Shown here: positions 7,828 through 17,783 of the stretch, one piece after another
Layout: every line of letters starts with the position of its first letter
Numbering within the stretch: the first letter of the stretch is position 1
Assembly: GCA_024707225.1 (NCBI GenBank)
Contig: JANQAE010000002.1
Location: 372,001 to 436,000 of the forward strand
DNA length: 64,000 nucleotides
Source: Dokdonella sp.
Lineage (GTDB): Bacteria; Pseudomonadota; Gammaproteobacteria; Xanthomonadales; Rhodanobacteraceae
Reading direction: 5' to 3'
Program-made: the position numbers and the translations under genes
Notes under the pieces: model-generated
The model's input: the letters and a program-made list of their open reading frames with translations, nothing else
What the model was told of the DNA's origin: nothing
Database searches by the model: none

Positions 7828-9839
7828 CCACGCCGGCCGAGCAGGAGGCGCTGTTCCGCGCGCTGTTCGAGACCGCGCCGGACGCGATGATCGTGGTCGA
7901 CCGCGAGGGCACGATCGTGCTCGCCAATGCGCAGGCCGACCGTCTGTTCGGCTATCCGGAGCGCGGCCTCTACGGCCTCGCGCTGGAATGCCTGCTGCCC
8001 GAGCGCCTGCGCGGCGGCCACAGCGCGCATCGCGAGCGCTTCATGTCCAATCCGCGCGTGCGGCCGATGGGCGCCGGCTTCGAGCTGGTCGGCCTGCGCA
8101 GCGACGGCACCGAATTCCCGGTCGAGATCGGCCTCAGTCCCGTGCACGGCGGCGCCGCGCCGTTGTACGCGGCCTCGATCCGTGACATCTCCGAGACCCA
8201 GCGCGCGCGCCAGGCCCTGACCCGCGCGCGCTACGACGCGGTGATCGGCGAGGTCGGACGCCTGGCACTGGAGTCGCACGACTACGAGACCCTGCTCGGG
8301 CGCCTGCCGCACCGCGTCGCCGAGGCGCTCGGCATTGACGCGGTCGCGGTGCTGATCGCCGGCACCCAGCGCTACGACCTGAGCGTGCGTGCGCACGCCC
8401 AGGTGCCGCCGGCCCTGCTCGACCGCCTGCCGGACCTGCTCGGCATCATGGCCTGGAGCGCGCGGCTGGCGACGCCCGGCCGCGCGGCGCTGACACTGGC
8501 CGAATTCGACGCCCGCGACGAGGGCGGTCTGCGCGCGGCGGCGGCCGCGCACGGCTACGTCGACGCGGCGCTGCTGCCGCTGTTCGACCGCTACGAGCCG
8601 ACCGGCGCGCTGCTGGCCTTCACGAAGAACGCACGCAGTCTCGACCGCGACAAGCTCAACTTCCTGCAGTCGATCGGCCATCTGCTGAGCGCCGCGCTGC
8701 AGCGCAACCGCAGCGAGGAACAGCTCGCGCATGCGCAGCGGCTCGACGCGATCGGCCAGCTGACCGGCGGCGTCGCGCACGATTTCAACAATCTGCTGAC
8801 GGTGATCTCCGGCAATCTGCAGCTGCTCGAGGACGACACGCTCGGGCTCGAGCGCGGACCGATCATCCAGAGCGCGCTGCGCGCGGTCGGCAACGGCGCC
8901 GCGCTGACGCGCAAGCTGCTGGCGTTCGCGCGGCGCCAGCATCTGTCGCCGCGGCCGATCGCGCCGCGCGCCTGGCTGACCGATCTGTCGGCGCTGCTGA
9001 CGCGCACGCTCGGCGAGGCGGTGCGCATCCGCATCGAATGTACCTCGCCGCTGCCGGAGGTCTTCGCCGATCCGGGCGAACTCGATGCGGCTCTGGTCAA
9101 TCTCGCGCTCAACGCGCGCGACGCGATGCCGCGCGGCGGCGAGCTGACGATCGCGGCCGGCGCCTACGATGGCGGCGACGCGCCGACGGTCGAGCTCGCG
9201 CCGGGCCGCTATGTCGAGATCAGCGTCACCGACACCGGCATCGGCATGGCGCCGGACGTGCTGGCGCGCGCGCTGGAGCCGTTCTACACGACCAAGTCGG
9301 CCGGCAAGGGCAGTGGACTGGGCCTCAGTATGGTCTACGGCTTCGTCAAGCAGTCCGGCGGCACGATGGCGGTCGACAGTCAGCTCGGCTACGGCACGCG
9401 CGTCGCGCTGTACCTGCCGGCCGCGGCGGAAAGCCGCGAGTCTGCGCCGCCGCGCCCGAAGGTGGCGGCCGCACGCGGCGGCGAAACCGTGCTGGTCGTC
9501 GAGGACGAGCCGGACGTGCGCGACGTGGCGATCGCGTTCCTGCATTCGCTCGGCTATGCCAGCCGCGTCGCCGCCAGTGCCGAGGAGGCGCTGGAACGGC
9601 TGCGCGCCGAGCCGGTAGACCTGCTGTTCTCGGACGTGATCCTCGGCAGCGGCATGACCGGTGTCGATCTGGCGCGCGAGGCGCGCCGGCTCAATCCGGG
9701 CCTGCCGGTGCTGCTGGTCTCCGGTTACGAGCAGGCTCTGCTCGACGATGCCAAGGACGGCGAACTGACACTGCTGCGCAAGCCCTACGGCCGCGACGAG
9801 TTCGCCGCGGCGATCCGCCAGGCGCTCGACGCGGCCTGA
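7824..9839 (+). CDS. Soluble hybrid sensor histidine kinase (PAS-GAF-HisKA-HATPase-REC)
   Basis: A 671-residue cytoplasmic kinase with no membrane helices. The domains in order are PAS (about 8-120, ending in AASIRDISE), a GAF-like sensor (about 150-290), HisKA with phospho-His319 in GGVAHDFNNLL, and HATPase (N box NLALNARDAMP, G1 VTDTGIGM, G2 GKGSGLGLSMVYGF). A C-terminal receiver has phospho-acceptor Asp604 in LLFSDV. The GGVAHDFNN box is typical of cytosolic hybrid kinases. Because it carries its own receiver and is coupled by ATGA to an OmpR regulator, signalling may branch or the receiver may damp phosphoflow. The PAS/GAF ligand is unknown. Confidence 0.93.
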   Translation: MTTPAEQEALFRALFETAPDAMIVVDREGTIVLANAQADRLFGYPERGLYGLALECLLPERLRGGHSAHRERFMSNPRVRPMGAGFELVGLRSDGTEFPVEIGLSPVHGGAAPLYAASIRDISETQRARQALTRARYDAVIGEVGRLALESHDYETLLGRLPHRVAEALGIDAVAVLIAGTQRYDLSVRAHAQVPPALLDRLPDLLGIMAWSARLATPGRAALTLAEFDARDEGGLRAAAAAHGYVDAALLPLFDRYEPTGALLAFTKNARSLDRDKLNFLQSIGHLLSAALQRNRSEEQLAHAQRLDAIGQLTGGVAHDFNNLLTVISGNLQLLEDDTLGLERGPIIQSALRAVGNGAALTRKLLAFARRQHLSPRPIAPRAWLTDLSALLTRTLGEAVRIRIECTSPLPEVFADPGELDAALVNLALNARDAMPRGGELTIAAGAYDGGDAPTVELAPGRYVEISVTDTGIGMAPDVLARALEPFYTTKSAGKGSGLGLSMVYGFVKQSGGTMAVDSQLGYGTRVALYLPAAAESRESAPPRPKVAAARGGETVLVVEDEPDVRDVAIAFLHSLGYASRVAASAEEALERLRAEPVDLLFSDVILGSGMTGVDLAREARRLNPGLPVLLVSGYEQALLDDAKDGELTLLRKPYGRDEFAAAIRQALDAA

Positions 9840-10003
9840 GGTCTCGGTTCGTCAGCGGGCGTGTGCCGGGTCCGGATCGGACGCGTGCGCGTCCAGCGGC
9901 GCGGGCGGACGTTCCGCACACGGCGCCGCGAGCGGTCATGCGCGATCGGCTTGGATGCGCTGCGCCGTCGCTCGTGCGGGCGCAGCCGTCGCGCGGCGGC
10001 GCG

Positions 10004-10732
10004 TCAGTGCACCGCCTCGGCGCCGTGGCGCAGGCCGTCGGCATCGAGGATGCGGATCTCGCGGCGCTGCACGGCGATGTGGCCGAGCGCGTCCAGGCGC
10101 GACAAGGCGCGGCTGACGGTCTCGTGCTTGAGCGCGAGGTAGCTGGCCATGTCGGCGCGGCTCATGCGCAGGATGAAGTGCCGGCCGCTGAAGCCGAGCC
10201 GCGCGTGGCGCTCGGCCAGGTCGAGCAGGAACGCCGCGACGCGACGCTCGGCGCCGAGCGTGCCGAGCGCGAGCATCCAGAGCCGGTCACGGCGCACTTC
10301 CTCGGCCAGCGCCGAGGTCAGCCGCGCCTGCAGCACGGGAATGCGCAGACAGGCCGTCAGCATCGGCGGATACGGCAGCTCCCAGACCTCGCCGTCCTCG
10401 AGCGCGACCACGTCGCAGGCGAACTGGCTCAGGCCGATCGACTCGACGCCGACCAGGTCGCCGCGCATCCGGAAACCGGTCACCTGCTCGCGGCCGTCCT
10501 CGGCCAGCTCGCAGGTCTTGAAGCAACCGGTGTTGACCAGGAACAGCGCCGCGAACGGCTGGCCGGCGCGATACAGATACTGGCCCTGGGCGATCTTGCG
10601 GCGGACCGCCGGTACGTGCGCCTGCAGCTCGGCCAGGCCGATCTCGTCGTGACGCTCGAACGCGACTGCGGGCGTGCGGCCGATGCTGCGCGTAGCAGTC
10701 GGGGCGGAGGCGAAGGCGGTTGCGGTGGTCAT
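10004..10732 (-). CDS. Crp/Fnr family regulator, Fnr-like but lacking the N-terminal cysteine cluster
   Basis: A 242-residue Crp/Fnr-fold activator. The sensor barrel reads GQYLYRAGQPFAALFLVNTGCFKT...GREQVTGFRMRGDLVGVESIG, very close to Fnr. The C-terminal HTH carries the recognition segment ETVSRALSRLDALG, whose E--SR pattern predicts TTGAT-N4-ATCAA sites. The first 40 residues contain no cysteine, so the classical N-terminal [4Fe-4S] ligands are absent; the remaining cysteines lie within the barrel. It may therefore sense NO, redox state or a small molecule rather than O2 directly, as DNR-type members do. A near-perfect Fnr box stands in the divergent promoter region at 10866-10883. The start at 10732 gives the usual family length. 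Confidence 0.88.
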   Translation of the reverse strand: MTTATAFASAPTATRSIGRTPAVAFERHDEIGLAELQAHVPAVRRKIAQGQYLYRAGQPFAALFLVNTGCFKTCELAEDGREQVTGFRMRGDLVGVESIGLSQFACDVVALEDGEVWELPYPPMLTACLRIPVLQARLTSALAEEVRRDRLWMLALGTLGAERRVAAFLLDLAERHARLGFSGRHFILRMSRADMASYLALKHETVSRALSRLDALGHIAVQRREIRILDADGLRHGAEAVH

Positions 10733-10865
10733 CGGAATCGTTCCGGGCGGGCGCTGCTGCGCGAACGGTGCCCAGACTAGGTGCCGTCGCGCACACGGGG
10801 ACGACTGCCGTGCAACGCTCGGTAACGGACTGTAACCGGCGTGTAACCGATGCCGCGTCGCGTGC

Positions 10866-10883
10866 ACTTGATCCCGCTCAAGT
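10866..10883. promoter_or_regulatory. Fnr/Anr-type operator
   Basis: TTGAT-CCCG-CTCAA matches the Fnr consensus at nine of ten positions and sits inside a perfect ACTTGA-N6-TCAAGT inverted repeat. A GATACT -10-like hexamer at 10903-10908 would put the operator centre near -40, the usual class II activation position, for the gene starting at 10950. The Fnr-like regulator is encoded divergently next door. Confidence 0.75.
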
Positions 10884-10949
10884 CGGGTGTGCGCCGCGGT
10901 CCGATACTGGCCGCCCTCGTATCGTCCACGCCCCGAGGTCCGGGGCCCT

Positions 10950-11984
10950 ATGCAGCGCACTTCACCGTTCATCGATCCTGCCTCGGTCGAGGCCTGGGAC
11001 AGCTGGTTCCGCTGGCGCGAGCGCGGCCGCCTGCGCGATCTCGACGTCGAGGCGACCTGGCGCCGCGTCGTCGGCGCGCTGACGGCATCGCCTCGCGCGT
11101 CGGCGCCGGCCTCGGCCGAGCTGTTCGAAGCCTGCGCGTCGTGGCGGCTGCTGCTCGACGAGCGGATCCTCGCCAGCGCCGGCACGCCCGAGGCGGCCTG
11201 GCCCGACGACGGCCTGGTCGCGCTGGTCAACGTGCCGGTCTTCGTGCGCGGCCGGTTCGGCGCCGATGCCGCGATCGATCGCGCCGCACTCGCGCAGACC
11301 ACGCGGCTGGCGGTGAGCACGCTCGACGCGGCGATCGATGCGCGGTGCCGGGCGGCGCACGTACGCGCAGCCTGCGTGTCGGCCTGACCGGCATGGCCGA
11401 TGCGCTGGCGCTGCTCGGCGTCGAGTACGGATCCGAAGCGGGATGCCGCCAGGCGGCCGAGATCGCACGCCTGCTCGCGCAGGCCAGCCTCGAAGCCGGC
11501 GTCAGGCTCGCCTGCGACCGCGGCGCCGACGGTGGCGACGCCGCGCTGCCGCTCGAACGCGCGCGCCGGCGCGGCCTGCCGCCCGAACTCGTGCACGATC
11601 TCGCGCGTCACGGCGTGCGTTATGGCGCATTGACCGCGATCACTGCGCAGCCGCGCCTGTCCCTGCTTGCGAACAACGTCAGCGACGCGCTCGACCCCTT
11701 GCCGGACCCGCGTCCATCCCATGCCGGCGCGGCGGCGCGTGCGCCGGTCTCCAGGCGGCTACGCGCTCAGCCTGCGCCGCGCACTGGCCGTGCCGTCGAC
11801 GAGCGTGTCCGCGACGCGTGCCGAGTTGTCGCCGGACGCGCTGCTGGCGATGCGCGCCGCGGTGCAGCCGTGGATCGACGCGCCGATAGGCGATCCGCCG
11901 GTGCCGCTCGGCAGGGCCGACCCTGCGCAATCGGAGGCGATGCGCGTGCGGTCGGCGCGCCGGCCTCTGACCGAGTCGACCTGA
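10950..11984 (+). pseudogene. Ribonucleotide-reductase-like gene (class II/B12-type C-terminal segments), two frameshifts
   Basis: Three segments in two frames together resemble part of an adenosylcobalamin-dependent ribonucleotide reductase. The N-part (10950 to about 11345) begins MQRTSPFIDPASVEAWDSWF and runs to TRLAVSTLDAAIDAR. The middle (about 11345-11745, one frame over) reads RVGLTGMADALALLGVEYGS and later RLSLLANNVSDALDPLP, strong RNR-like signatures. The C-part (about 11745-11984, back in the first frame) reads SLRRALAVP...LLAMRAAVQPWID. The two indels compensate each other. Even repaired, the product is only about 345 residues and lacks the long catalytic barrel of full-size enzymes. 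The Fnr box upstream fits low-oxygen expression, as known for class II/III RNRs in other bacteria. The family call is by recognition and moderately secure. Confidence 0.55.
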
Positions 11985-12320
11985 GGCGCGTCGGCCCGCT
12001 CCGCTCCATGCGGGATTGAGCGGGGCGCGTTTGCCCGAAGGAATATCTCGCGGGCATCCCATGACCGCTGCTGCTTCGGATTCAGGCGGCGCGCACCGCG
12101 GGAGTCGCTCGCGCGAGCCGCGCCGGATCGCGCTTGAATGAGGTCGTTGGACGTCCGCGCGCTCCTCGCGCAGCGACGGTCCGCTCGTCGGCGGCCGCGC
12201 CTGTCGGCGTACGCGCCCCACCAATGACGCGGTGCCACGCGCCACTCGACGAGGCGCGTGCGACGCGGCGAGCTGCCGCATCGCGCGAACCCCGCTGCAA
12301 CTTGCCGGCCGGTCTCGACC
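11985..12320. other. Convergent gene-free interval with a weak hairpin
   Basis: This is 336 bp between convergent genes. CCCGCTC at 11995-12001 can pair with GAGCGGG at 12018-12024, followed by GCGCGTTTG, a weak terminator candidate. Nothing else is recognisable. Confidence 0.35.
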
Positions 12321-14492
12321 TCAGTCTTCGCCTTTGACGCGCCGGCGCCAGGCGTGCAGCAGCGGCTCGGTATAGCCGTTGGGCTGCGCGCCGCCTTCGA
12401 AGATCAGCGCGCGCGCGGCCTGGAACGCGGCCGATCTGGCGAAGTCGCCCGCCATCGGCCGATAGGCCGGATCGGCGGCGTTCTGGCGGTCGACGATGCC
12501 GGCCATGCGCTGCAGCGTCGCGTCGACCTGGGCCGCGTCGACGATGCCGTGGCGCAGCCAGTTGGCGATGTGCTGGCTCGAGATGCGCAGCGTCGCGCGG
12601 TCCTCCATCAGGCCGATGTCGTGGATGTCCGGCACCTTCGAGCAGCCCACACCCTGATCGATCCAGCGCACGACGTAGCCGAGGATGCCCTGGCAGTTGT
12701 TGTCGAGCTCCTGCTGGATCTCGGCCGCCGACCAGCGCGGCTCGGCGACGACCGGAATCGTCAGCAGGCCGGCGAGCAGCGCCTCGCCGTCGACATCGGG
12801 CAGGCCGCGCTCGGCCTCGGCCTGGATCGCGGCGACGTCGACGCGGTGGTAGTGCAGCGCATGCAGCGTCGCGGCGGTCGGCGAGGGCACCCAGGCCGTG
12901 CTGGCACCGGTGCGCGGATGGGCGATCTTCTCGGCCAGCATCGCCGCCATGCGGTCGGGCATCGCCCACATGCCCTTGCCGATCTGTGCGCGGCCGCGCA
13001 GACCGCAGGCGAGGCCGACCACGACGTTGTTGCGTTCGTAGGCGCCGATCCACGCGGCCGACTTCATCTCGCCCTTGCGCACGACCGGACCGGCTTCCAT
13101 CGCGCTGTGGATCTCGTCGCCGGTGCGGTCGAGGAAGCCGGTGTTGATGAAGACCACGCGCGCCGACGCCGCGGCGATGCAGGCGGCCAGGTTGACCGAG
13201 GTGCGCCGCTCCTCGTCCATGATGCCCATCTTCAGCGTCGCGCGCGGCAGGCCGAGCAGATCCTCGACGCGCGCGAACAGCGTATCGGCGAACGCGACCT
13301 CGTCGGGCCCGTGCATCTTCGGCTTGACGATGTAGATGCTGCCCTCGCGCGCGTTGGCGCGGCGCGCGCGGTCGTGCAGTGCGGCCAGGCTCGTGACCAG
13401 CGCGTCGACGATGCCTTCGGGCACTTCATGTCCGTCGCCGTCGAGCACCGCCGGCGTCGTCATCAGATGGCCGACGTTGCGCACCAGCAGCAGCGCGCGA
13501 CCGCGCAGCAGCAGCGGTTGCCCGTCCGGCGCGGTGTAAGAACGGTCCTCGGCCAGGCGCCGCTCGAAACTGCGGCCGCCCTTGGTCACGGTCTCGCTCA
13601 AGTCGCCGCGCATCAGGCCGAGCCAGGTGCGGTAGACGTCGACCTTGTCCGGCGCGTCGACTGCGGCGACCGAGTCCTCGCAGTCGACGATGCTGGTCAA
13701 TGCGGCCTCGACGACGAGGTCGGCGACGCCGGCGCGGTCCTCGCGACCGATCGGATGCCCGCGATCGATCGCGATCTCGACGTGCAGGCCGTGATGGCGC
13801 AGCACGATCGCCTCCGGCGCCGCCGTGTCGCCGCGATGGCCGACGAACTGCGCCGGATCGCGCAGGCCGGTCGAGGTGCCGTCGAGCGCGACGACGAGCC
13901 GGCCGTCCTCGATGCGATAGGCCATCGCTTCGGCATGCGAGCCGGACGCCAGCGGAAAGGCTTCGTCGAGGAACGCGCGCGCATAGGCGATCACCGCGGC
14001 GCCGCGTTCGGCGTCGTAGCCGGTCGCGCCGGCCGGCGGCGCGCTGCCGAGCGCGTCGGTGCCGTACAGCGCATCGTAGAGCGAACCCCAGCGCGCATTG
14101 GCCGCGTTGAGCGCATAGCGCGCATTGCTGGCCGGCACGACCAACTGCGGTCCGGCCAGCTCGGCGATCTCCGGATCGACCTCGGCGGTCGTGATCGTCG
14201 TGGGCGGCGGCACCGGCCGCAGATAGCCGATCCGCTCGAGCAGCGCGCGGTAGCCGGCCGCATCGGCGATCGGCCCCGGATGCGCGCGATGCCAGGTGTC
14301 GAGCTCGCCCTGCAGGCGGTCGCGTTCGGCCAGCAGGCGGCGATTGACCGGTGCGAGCTCGTGGATCAGCGCGTCGGCGCCCTCCCAGAAAGCCGCGGCC
14401 GTCAGGCCCGTGCCCGGCAGGGCCTCGCGCTCGATGAAGGCATGCAGTTCCCGCGCGACCTGCAGGCGGCCGGCTGCGACTCGTTCGATCAT
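12321..14492 (-). CDS. glcB: Malate synthase G
   Basis: A 723-residue malate synthase G, which condenses glyoxylate with acetyl-CoA to give malate in the glyoxylate/glycolate route. The length matches the family (about 720-730). Hallmarks are the catalytic and metal-site region [18 protein letters not shown], the loop [12 protein letters not shown], and the acetyl-CoA/active-site segment [18 protein letters not shown] followed by [25 protein letters not shown]. The reading frame is intact. No isocitrate lyase or glycolate oxidase gene is in view, so whether it serves acetate or glycolate growth cannot be told here. The start at 14492 is preceded by an AAGGTAG Shine-Dalgarno-like sequence. Confidence 0.96.
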   Translation of the reverse strand: MIERVAAGRLQVARELHAFIEREALPGTGLTAAAFWEGADALIHELAPVNRRLLAERDRLQGELDTWHRAHPGPIADAAGYRALLERIGYLRPVPPPTTITTAEVDPEIAELAGPQLVVPASNARYALNAANARWGSLYDALYGTDALGSAPPAGATGYDAERGAAVIAYARAFLDEAFPLASGSHAEAMAYRIEDGRLVVALDGTSTGLRDPAQFVGHRGDTAAPEAIVLRHHGLHVEIAIDRGHPIGREDRAGVADLVVEAALTSIVDCEDSVAAVDAPDKVDVYRTWLGLMRGDLSETVTKGGRSFERRLAEDRSYTAPDGQPLLLRGRALLLVRNVGHLMTTPAVLDGDGHEVPEGIVDALVTSLAALHDRARRANAREGSIYIVKPKMHGPDEVAFADTLFARVEDLLGLPRATLKMGIMDEERRTSVNLAACIAAASARVVFINTGFLDRTGDEIHSAMEAGPVVRKGEMKSAAWIGAYERNNVVVGLACGLRGRAQIGKGMWAMPDRMAAMLAEKIAHPRTGASTAWVPSPTAATLHALHYHRVDVAAIQAEAERGLPDVDGEALLAGLLTIPVVAEPRWSAAEIQQELDNNCQGILGYVVRWIDQGVGCSKVPDIHDIGLMEDRATLRISSQHIANWLRHGIVDAAQVDATLQRMAGIVDRQNAADPAYRPMAGDFARSAAFQAARALIFEGGAQPNGYTEPLLHAWRRRVKGED

Positions 14493-14869
14493 CTGGGTGC
14501 TACCTTGTGGGCTGGATCAGGGTTCGTCGGCGGGTTCTCGGGTGCCGCCGGACTGCGCGGAAGTCTGACACAGACGATTTTCAGTGAAGCAGCCCCTGCC
14601 GTGAACACGGTCGGCCCGCCGGCGAGGCGTCCCGGCTGCATCGGTCCCGGCGATCCATGCCGTCGTCGCACCGGCCCGCGTGCCGATCGGGCACGTCGGC
14701 GTTTGGAGCGGTCGCGAACGCGCCTGGCGGCCTTCTCGGGCGCCGCCTCGAATCGGGTGGGCCGGGCTGCATGGCGTCGCGCCTGCCCCAAGGGGCGCTT
14801 CGAGCGGCTACGACATGGCCGCCGCAATCGGCGTCGCTGCGGGGGCGTCAGCCAGGGCCGACCGCCCGC
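14493..14869. other. Gene-free interval upstream of glcB
   Basis: This is 377 bp between two minus-strand genes and should hold the glcB promoter. I see no convincing operator, hairpin or coding frame. Confidence 0.35.
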
Positions 14870-15316
14870 TCAGCGCGGCAGCTGCTGGCGGACCCAGGCG
14901 ACGATCGCCTGCATCGGCATCGCGCCGGCCTGCCGCGCGAGCTCGCGGCCGCGCAGAAACACGGCCAGCGTCGGAATGCTGCGGATGCCGAAGCGTGCGC
15001 CGAGCGCGGGTTCGGCCTCGGTATCGACCTTGGCCAGAAGGACCTGCGGTTCGAGCACCGCCGCGGCCTGCGCGTAGGCCGGTGCCATCGTCCGGCACGG
15101 GCCGCACCACGGCGCCCAGAAATCGACGACCAGCGGCAGGTCGCTGCGCGTGGCATGCGCGTCGAAGTGGGCAGCGCCGAGCTCGAACGGTGTGCCGGCG
15201 AACAGCGCCCGGCGGCAGCGTCCGCAGACCGGTCCGTCGCCGAGGCGGGCCGCCGACACGCGGTTCAGCGCGTGGCAGTGCGGGCAGGCGATCTGGAGTT
15301 GAGCGGGAGCGGACAT
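14870..15316 (-). CDS. trxC: Thioredoxin TrxC (thioredoxin 2)
   Basis: A 148-residue cytoplasmic thioredoxin with the N-terminal zinc module that defines TrxC: C11xxC14 and C31xxC34 (CPHC, CGRC). The thioredoxin fold follows, with the redox motif W70-C-G-P-C74 in FWAPWCGPCRTMAP and the cis-Pro segment IRSIPTLAVF. It reduces protein disulfides using thioredoxin reductase and is classically induced by oxidative stress. The length agrees with E. coli TrxC (about 139). The gene looks monocistronic. Confidence 0.95.
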   Translation of the reverse strand: MSAPAQLQIACPHCHALNRVSAARLGDGPVCGRCRRALFAGTPFELGAAHFDAHATRSDLPLVVDFWAPWCGPCRTMAPAYAQAAAVLEPQVLLAKVDTEAEPALGARFGIRSIPTLAVFLRGRELARQAGAMPMQAIVAWVRQQLPR

Positions 15317-15539
15317 CGGGAGAATCGGGTCGGCCGCGACGGCTCTTAGCGTAGTACAGCGCGCGGGCCGATGTCCGGCGTGCCATCGCCAGAGGGTCGC
15401 CGAACGGCCGTCTCCGGGCGTTATCTCCGGAAGGATCGCATGCAGTCGAAGGCGTGGCGCCGCTGCGCGCGGCAGGGCTGCACCGTCGCCGTGTTCGTGC
15501 GGACCGCGCGGGAAGCGACAGAGCCCCGGCCGGCAGCCG

Positions 15540-17783
15540 CTAGAACGCGAACGTCGCCAGCCCCGCGCGTACCGCGGCCGGCGTGCAGCGGCGCGGCAGG
15601 TCGCGCAGATCGTCCTGGATCGGGCTGGCCGGTCCCGCGGTCGCCGCCAGCGCGAGCGCATGGTTGCGCAGCGCATACGCCGGCCCGCTCTGGTCCAGCG
15701 CCAGCAGCGCGCAGGCGGTACGCCCGCTGTACTCGCCGAAGTCGAGCTCGCCGCTGCCGGCCAGCGCCTCCTCCATCGCCCGGTAACGCGCCAGCGCGGA
15801 CATCGCGTCGCCGCCGGCCAGATCGAGGTCGCCCAGACTGCGCAGCACTTGGGCGCGCTCGGTCCGAGTGCCGGACGGCAGCGCGTCGAGTGCGGACAGC
15901 ACCTCGAGCAGGGCCGCGCGCGCGCCGGCCACGTTGCCGCGGCGCGCCTGCAGGCGCGCCTGCGCGGCATCGAGCGACAGCAGCCGCGGCGATTGCGCGC
16001 CGTGCCGGCGGAGCACGCGTTCGCGTGCATCGGTCAGCAGCGACTGGGCCTCGTCCAGACCCGGTGCGTCGCCGAGGCCGATCAGCAGTTCGGCCAGCAC
16101 GGACTGGGCATGGATCGCGCTGGAGTGATCGGCTCCCGAGACGCGCCGGGCGCCGTCCAGCGCGATGCGCAGCGTCTTCTGCGCGTCGTCGGCGCGGCCC
16201 GACTGACGTAGGGCCAGCACCTGGTTCAACTGCAGGAAATGGACCGTCGGCTCGTCCGGGCCGAGCCGCCGCGCCTGCGCGATCGCCTCGTCGAACAGGG
16301 CGATCGACTGTCCGAGCCGGCGGTCGTGGAAGGCCAGCGTGGCCTGGATGCCGAGCAGGTCGGCGCGTGCCTGGGCGTGCTCGATGCGCTCACTCAAGGT
16401 CGCCAGCTCGGCGGCGATCACCGCCTGGCCTTCGGCGATGCGGCCCAGATCGCGCAGCGCGGCGGCGTAGAGCTGGGTACGGCCGATGCGTTCGGTCTCC
16501 GCCAACGAGGAGCCGTGCATGGCGGCCACCGCGACGGCGCGCTCGTACAGCTCGGCAGCCCTGGCCGGATTGGACAGGGTCAGCAGATAGACGCCGCCCA
16601 GCACCGTGAGCAGCGGCTCCTGCAGTTCCGGCGCGTCGCCCAGATCGCGCATCGCGCGTTCGGCACCGGCGGCGATCAGCGTCTCCACGTCCGGCGGCCC
16701 GTCGCGTGGCTTGTCCGGGGTGGTGCCGTTGAACACGCCGACCATGAAGCCGGCGATCTGTTGTGCGGTGCGGGCCTGGTGTTCGGCCTGGCGGCGGGCC
16801 TGTTCGACCCGGCTCAGGTACCAGGCGTTGCTGGCGACCAGCGACACCGCCATCAGCACGCATGCCAGTAGCGACCAGGGATGGCGCAGCGCCAGCAGGC
16901 GCAGCCGCGCCGCCGCGCCGCTGCGGCGCGCACCGACCGGGCGCAGCGCCAGCAGCGCGCGCAGATCGCCGGCCAGCGCGTCCACGCTGGCGTAGCGGTC
17001 CTCCGGGCGCGTCGCCAGCGCCTTGGCGATGATCGCCGCGAGGTCGGCTTCGCGGCGCGGCACCGTCGCATCGGCGGTCAGCCGCGCCAGCAGCTGGCCG
17101 AGCTGGTGGATGTCGCTGGCGATGCCGGCCGGCTGACCGGCGCGCTGCTCGGGGCTGGCATAGCCGGGCGTCGCGGCGGCGGCCGCCGGATCGTCGTCGC
17201 GCTCGGTGTCGAGCAGACCGGCGATGCCGAAGTCGAGCAGCCGGACCTCGCCGCGCTCGGTCACCAGCACGTTGGACGGTTTGAGATCGCGGTGCACGAC
17301 CAGCTGCGCATGGGCGTGGCCGACCGCGGCACAGACCTGCAGCAGCAGCTCGATGCGCTCGCGCGCGCCGACGGCACGGGCCGCACAGTACGCATCGATG
17401 CGGACGCCCTGGACGTATTCCATCGCGAACCACAGCAGTTCGCCGCTGCGGCCGCCGGACACCAGGCGCGCGATGCAGGGATGCTGCAGCCGCGCCAGCG
17501 TCTTGCGTTCGCGCGCCAGCAGAATTTCGGCACGATTGCGCTCGCTGCGCGAACCGACCACCTTGAGCGCCACGCGCTGACTGAAATCCACGTCGCTGCG
17601 TTCGGCCAGGTACACCGCGCCCAGGCCGCCGCGGCCGATCTCGTGCAGCACGCGGAACGCACCGACGCGTTGTCCCGGCAGCAGCGACAGGCGTTCCTCC
17701 AGCAGTAGGTGCTGGGCCAGGCTGCTGCGCAGCGCCGCACCGGGTTCGAAACGCAGGAACGTGTCGGACGGATCGCCGCTCAT
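15540..17783 (-). CDS. Membrane-anchored PknB-type Ser/Thr protein kinase with helical TPR-like sensor
   Basis: A 747-residue kinase. The N-terminal kinase domain (about 42-270) has the glycine loop EIGRGGLGAVYLAE, VALKVV with Lys74, catalytic loop HRDLKPSN (Asp166) and DFG at 184-186. A single membrane helix lies at about 301-322 (HPWSLLACVLMAVSLVASN). The remaining ~420 residues are Ala/Leu-rich helical repeats of TPR character. The start at 17783 overlaps the stop of the sigma factor gene (ATGA), so the pair is translationally coupled, as in other Lysobacterales sigma-kinase modules. The kinase may phosphorylate the sigma factor or a partner; this is inferred from linkage. The gene is intact. 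Confidence 0.88.
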   Translation of the reverse strand: MSGDPSDTFLRFEPGAALRSSLAQHLLLEERLSLLPGQRVGAFRVLHEIGRGGLGAVYLAERSDVDFSQRVALKVVGSRSERNRAEILLARERKTLARLQHPCIARLVSGGRSGELLWFAMEYVQGVRIDAYCAARAVGARERIELLLQVCAAVGHAHAQLVVHRDLKPSNVLVTERGEVRLLDFGIAGLLDTERDDDPAAAAATPGYASPEQRAGQPAGIASDIHQLGQLLARLTADATVPRREADLAAIIAKALATRPEDRYASVDALAGDLRALLALRPVGARRSGAAARLRLLALRHPWSLLACVLMAVSLVASNAWYLSRVEQARRQAEHQARTAQQIAGFMVGVFNGTTPDKPRDGPPDVETLIAAGAERAMRDLGDAPELQEPLLTVLGGVYLLTLSNPARAAELYERAVAVAAMHGSSLAETERIGRTQLYAAALRDLGRIAEGQAVIAAELATLSERIEHAQARADLLGIQATLAFHDRRLGQSIALFDEAIAQARRLGPDEPTVHFLQLNQVLALRQSGRADDAQKTLRIALDGARRVSGADHSSAIHAQSVLAELLIGLGDAPGLDEAQSLLTDARERVLRRHGAQSPRLLSLDAAQARLQARRGNVAGARAALLEVLSALDALPSGTRTERAQVLRSLGDLDLAGGDAMSALARYRAMEEALAGSGELDFGEYSGRTACALLALDQSGPAYALRNHALALAATAGPASPIQDDLRDLPRRCTPAAVRAGLATFAF

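Noticed and set aside
7794-9545. Long minus-strand frame opposite the hybrid histidine kinase
   Set aside because: The opposite strand encodes a full PAS-GAF-HisKA-HATPase-REC protein. The antisense text is repetitive Arg/Gln/Ala and has no start signal.
12258-15077. 939-codon plus-strand frame opposite malate synthase G
   Set aside because: glcB on the minus strand is complete with catalytic motifs; the plus-strand product shows no fold or family.
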